A stretch of DNA of 64,000 nt from contig CAWZYM010000222.1 of the NCBI GenBank assembly GCA_963966185.1, positions 48,501 through 112,500 on the forward strand, read 5' to 3'. Below the pieces are notes generated by a model. It had not been told where the DNA came from and made no database searches. It saw only the letters and a list, made by a program, of their open reading frames with translations. Source of the stretch: Rhabditoides inermis. Taxonomy: Eukaryota; Nematoda; Chromadorea; Rhabditida; Rhabditidae. The position numbers and the translations under genes are program-made. Numbering within the stretch: position 1 is the first letter of the stretch; the number at the start of each line of letters is the position of its first letter. Of this stretch, positions 61,101 to 64,000 are shown piece by piece.

Positions 61101-63967
61101 CTCAAAAACTGGTATCACGAGGACGACTACAGCAAATCCGAAACCAAAGACGACTTCCTCAACAACTGGTACCACGAAGACGACTACAGCTGGACAGAAA
61201 TCAAAGACGACTTCCTCAACAACTGGTACCACGAAGACAACTACAGCTGGCCAGAAGTCAAAGACGACTTCCTCAACAACTGGTACCACGAAAACAACTA
61301 CAGCAAATCCGAAACCAAAGACGACTTCCTTAACAACTGGTACCACGAAGACGACTACAGCTGGCCAGAAATCAAAGACGACTTCCTCAACAACTGGTAC
61401 CACGAAGACGACTACAACTGGCCAGAAATCAAAGACGACTTCCTCAACAACTGGTACCACGAAGACGACTACAACTGGCCAGAAATCAAAGACGACTTCC
61501 TCAACTACTGGTACCACGAAGACGATTACAGCAAATCCTAAACCAAAGACGACTTTTTCAACAACTGGTACCACGAAGACGACTACAACTGGCCAGAAAT
61601 CAAAGACGACTTCCTCAACAACTGGTACCACGAAGACGACTACAGCAAATCCTAAACCGAAGACGACTTTCTCAACAACTGGTACCACGAAGACAACTAC
61701 AGCTGGCCAGAAATCAAAGACGACTTCCTCAACAACTGGTACCACGAAGACGACTACAGCTGGCCAGAAATCAAAGACGACTTCCTCAACAACTGGTACC
61801 ACGAAGACGACTACAACTGGCCAGAAATCAAAGACGACTTCCTCAACAACTGGTACCACGAAGACGACTACAACTGGCCAGAAATCAAAGACGACTTCCT
61901 CAACAACTGGTACCACGAAGACGACTACAGCAAATCCTAAACCGAAGACGACTTTCTCAACAACTGGTACCACGAAGACAACTACAGCTGGCCAGAAATC
62001 AAAGACGACTTCCTCAACAACTGGTACCACGAAGACGACTACAGCTGGCCAGAAATCAAAGACGACTTCCTCAACAACTGGTACCACGAAGACGACTACA
62101 ACTGGCCAGAAATCAAAGACGACTTCCTCAACAACTGGTACCACGAAGACGACTACAACTGGCCAGAAATCAAAGACGACTTCCTCAACTACTGGTACCA
62201 CGAAGACGACTACAGCAAATCCTAAACCAAAGACGACTTTTTCAACAACTGGTACCACGAAGACGACTACAACTGGCCAGAAATCAAAGACGACTTCCTC
62301 AACAACTGGTACCACGAAGACGACTACAGCAAATCCTAAACCGAAGACGACTTTCTCAACAACTGGTACCACGAAGACAACTACAGCTGGCCAGAAATCA
62401 AAGACGACTTCCTCAACAACTGGTACCACGAAGACGACTACAGCTGGCCAGAAATCAAAGACGACTTCCTCCACAACTGGTACCACGAAGACGACTACAA
62501 CTGGCCAGAAATCAAAGACGACTTCCTCAACAACTGGTACCACGAAGACGACTACAACTGGCCAGAAATCAAAGACGACTTCCTCAACTACTGGTACCAC
62601 GAAGACGACTACAGCAAATCCTAAACCAAAGACGACTTTTTCAACAACTGGTACCACGAAGACGACTACAACTGGCCAGAAATCAAAGACGACTTCCTCA
62701 ACAACTGGTACCACGAAGACGACTACAGCTGGCCAGAAATCAAAGACGACTTCCTCAACAACTGGTACCACGAAGACGACTACAGCTGGCCAGAATGTAA
62801 AGACCACCTTCTCAACAACTGGTACCACAAAGACGACTACAGCAAATCCGAAACCAAAGACGACTTTTTCAACAACTGGTACCACGAAGGCGACTACAGC
62901 TGATCAGACCTCCACAACGATTGCCTCAACAACAACTGGCGCCAAGAGCACGACTACGACTGGTCAAACATCCACGACGACTGCCTCAACAACAACAGGC
63001 GCCAAGAGCACGACTACGACTGGTCAAACCTCCACAACGACTGCCTCAACAACACCTGGCGCCAAAAGCACGACTACGGCTGATCAGACCTTCACAACGA
63101 CTGCGTCCACAACAACTGACGCGAAGAGCACGACTACGGCTGATCAGACCTCTACGAAGACTGCGTCTACAACAACTGGCGCCAAGAGCACGACTACAGC
63201 TGATCAGTCCTCCACGACGACTGCCTCAACAACAACTGGCGCCAAGAGCACGACTACGACTGGTCAAACATCCACAACGACTGCCTCAACAACAACTGGC
63301 GCCAAGAGCACAACTACGGCTGATCCTACCTCTACAACGACTGCCTCAACAACAACAGGCGCCAAGAGCACGACTTCGACTGGTCAAACATCCACGACGA
63401 CTGCCTCAACAACAACAGGCGCGAAGAGCACGACTACGACCACTATGCGCAAAAGAACAACTACGCGTAAACCAACAATCAAACCAAGTGTAAAGAAAAC
63501 GACGACAACTACACGGAGACCTCCGGTGCCACGGAAGACGACAAAAGCTCCGCTTGTAAAAAAGACAACAACAACGCAATTGCCGGTTGTGACTACCCTG
63601 GGATCAAAGGCGCGAAATGGAACTCAAGTGAAGCCTCCTGAGAAACGTGAGTGGCAGTAGCGCAGCTTTTTTTCTATTTGCACATTTCATTTTTTAGAAG
63701 TTCAACCAAAGGATAGGAACAAAGATGACAAAAGCGGCAATATGACGACCATCGTAATGTGAGTGTAAGGAATTCAGTCATGATAAGAGTTTTGACTAGA
63801 GTTGATCAGAGTTCGGAGATGATCAGAGATTCGTTTTTGTTGCAGTGTGATCGTCGTGTTCTTGGTGATTCTGGCACTAATCTTCTGTTGCATTTGTCTG
63901 TGTCTGGTATTGCGCAGCCGAAAGCAGAAGAAAAAAGAAGAGGAGAGGCTGAGGAAAGAGAAACAAG
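58166..63967 (+). CDS. Membrane mucin 2, tandem paralogue of mucin 1 (3' end outside window)
   Basis: Proposed exons are 58166-58306, 58753-63646, 63698-63758 and 63846-63967, in phase; the gene continues beyond the window (about 1,739 codons present). Exon 1 encodes a convincing signal peptide (MLPCVWLVCVVIACLSPCLS) and a Cys/Tyr motif ending CSYYCYGC. The repeat exon starts with GTA at phase 0, as in mucin 1, and ends in a basic Thr-rich stalk (TTRKPTIKPSVKKTTTTTR) and NGTQVKPPEK. The next exon leads to a transmembrane helix (VIVVFLVILALIFCCICLCL) and EEERLRKEKQ. The transmembrane exon is 122 nt in both paralogues. Donors and acceptors occupy equivalent codons, so the two genes arose by duplication. 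The signal exon was assigned by frame, phase and similarity and needs transcript support. Confidence 0.8.
58813..60000 (+). repeat. Mucin 2 array A: 60-bp units
   Basis: About 20 units encoding TTTASTTTGAKSTTTTGQTS-like repeats. They are the same length as mucin 1 units but mostly carry TTGQ where mucin 1 has TADQ, so the two genes have largely homogenised separately. Confidence 0.95.
60001..62890 (+). repeat. Mucin 2 array B: 57-bp units
   Basis: About 50 units of 57 bp encoding KTTSSTTGTTKTTTAGQKS and the variant with ANPKP in place of AGQKS. Most units contain GGTACC. A higher-order period of 627 bp (11 units) is visible: the rare KTGITRTT variant recurs at 60481 and 61108. The minus strand is also open for 961 codons across this array, which reflects the repeat and is not a gene. 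Confidence 0.95.
62891..63440 (+). repeat. Mucin 2 array C: mixed 60-bp units, some mucin-1 type
   Basis: About nine 60-bp units in which TADQ/TADP (mucin 1 type) and TTGQ (array A type) alternate irregularly. The switch from the 57-bp array is abrupt, at GCGACTACAGCTGATCAGAC. Confidence 0.9.
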
Positions 63968-64000
63968 GTGAGTGACAAGAGACGAGGAACCTCACTCTGA

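Noticed and set aside
60000..62885. 961-codon minus-strand frame of Val/Phe-rich repeats
   Set aside because: Antisense reading of the 57-bp array, open only because one repeat unit is open. No start context, splice partner or independent domain.
28252..63440. CRISPR-like or bacterial repeat interpretation of the regular arrays
   Set aside because: Units are contiguous coding repeats without spacers, in a spliced eukaryotic gene context.

Overview
The window looks like nuclear DNA of an animal, most probably a nematode. The evidence is spliced genes with many very short introns (37-48 bp in several cases), TTTCAG-type acceptors, and acceptor sequences just upstream of start codons with no visible upstream coding exon, as expected for spliced-leader trans-splicing. 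The species cannot be named from the sequence alone. All splice models here were made by eye from reading frame, phase and GT/AG signals.

Region 1 (about 2.1-21.8 kb, + strand) is a complete contactin-type neural adhesion gene. I could assemble 36 exons in consistent phase: signal peptide, C-type lectin-like domain, six Ig domains, four fibronectin III domains and a C-terminal GPI-anchor signal (1,219 residues). This is the layout of insect Contactin; I take the gene to be the nematode contactin rig-6. Its introns are full of (CT)n/(GA)n tracts, foldback elements, a dispersed repeat pair and a 2-kb purine minisatellite.

Region 2 (21.8-27.4 kb) is intergenic and repeat-rich: a third foldback element, a 372-bp sequence in three tandem copies, a small three-exon gene for an 80-residue secreted peptide precursor (25.5-26.0 kb), and a tRNA-derived SINE with a perfect 10-bp target duplication.

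Region 3 (27.4-64.0 kb) holds two tandem paralogous genes for membrane mucins. The first has a single 26.5-kb exon with roughly 430-440 copies of a 20-residue Thr/Ser repeat, then a transmembrane helix and a Lys-rich cytoplasmic tail (about 9,070 residues in total). The second is shorter, has both the 20-residue repeat and a 19-residue relative, and runs off the window. Exon phases, the short N-terminal Cys motif, the NGTQV-PP-K junction and the transmembrane exon (122 nt in both) agree between the two. Between them, on the minus strand, lies an S1-family serine-protease gene with a hydrophobic C-terminus, head-to-head with the second mucin. Its 5' end and the His of the catalytic triad could not be established.

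Functionally the window joins a GPI-anchored neuronal adhesion receptor to a surface-mucin locus. No operon or shared pathway is evident between the two.
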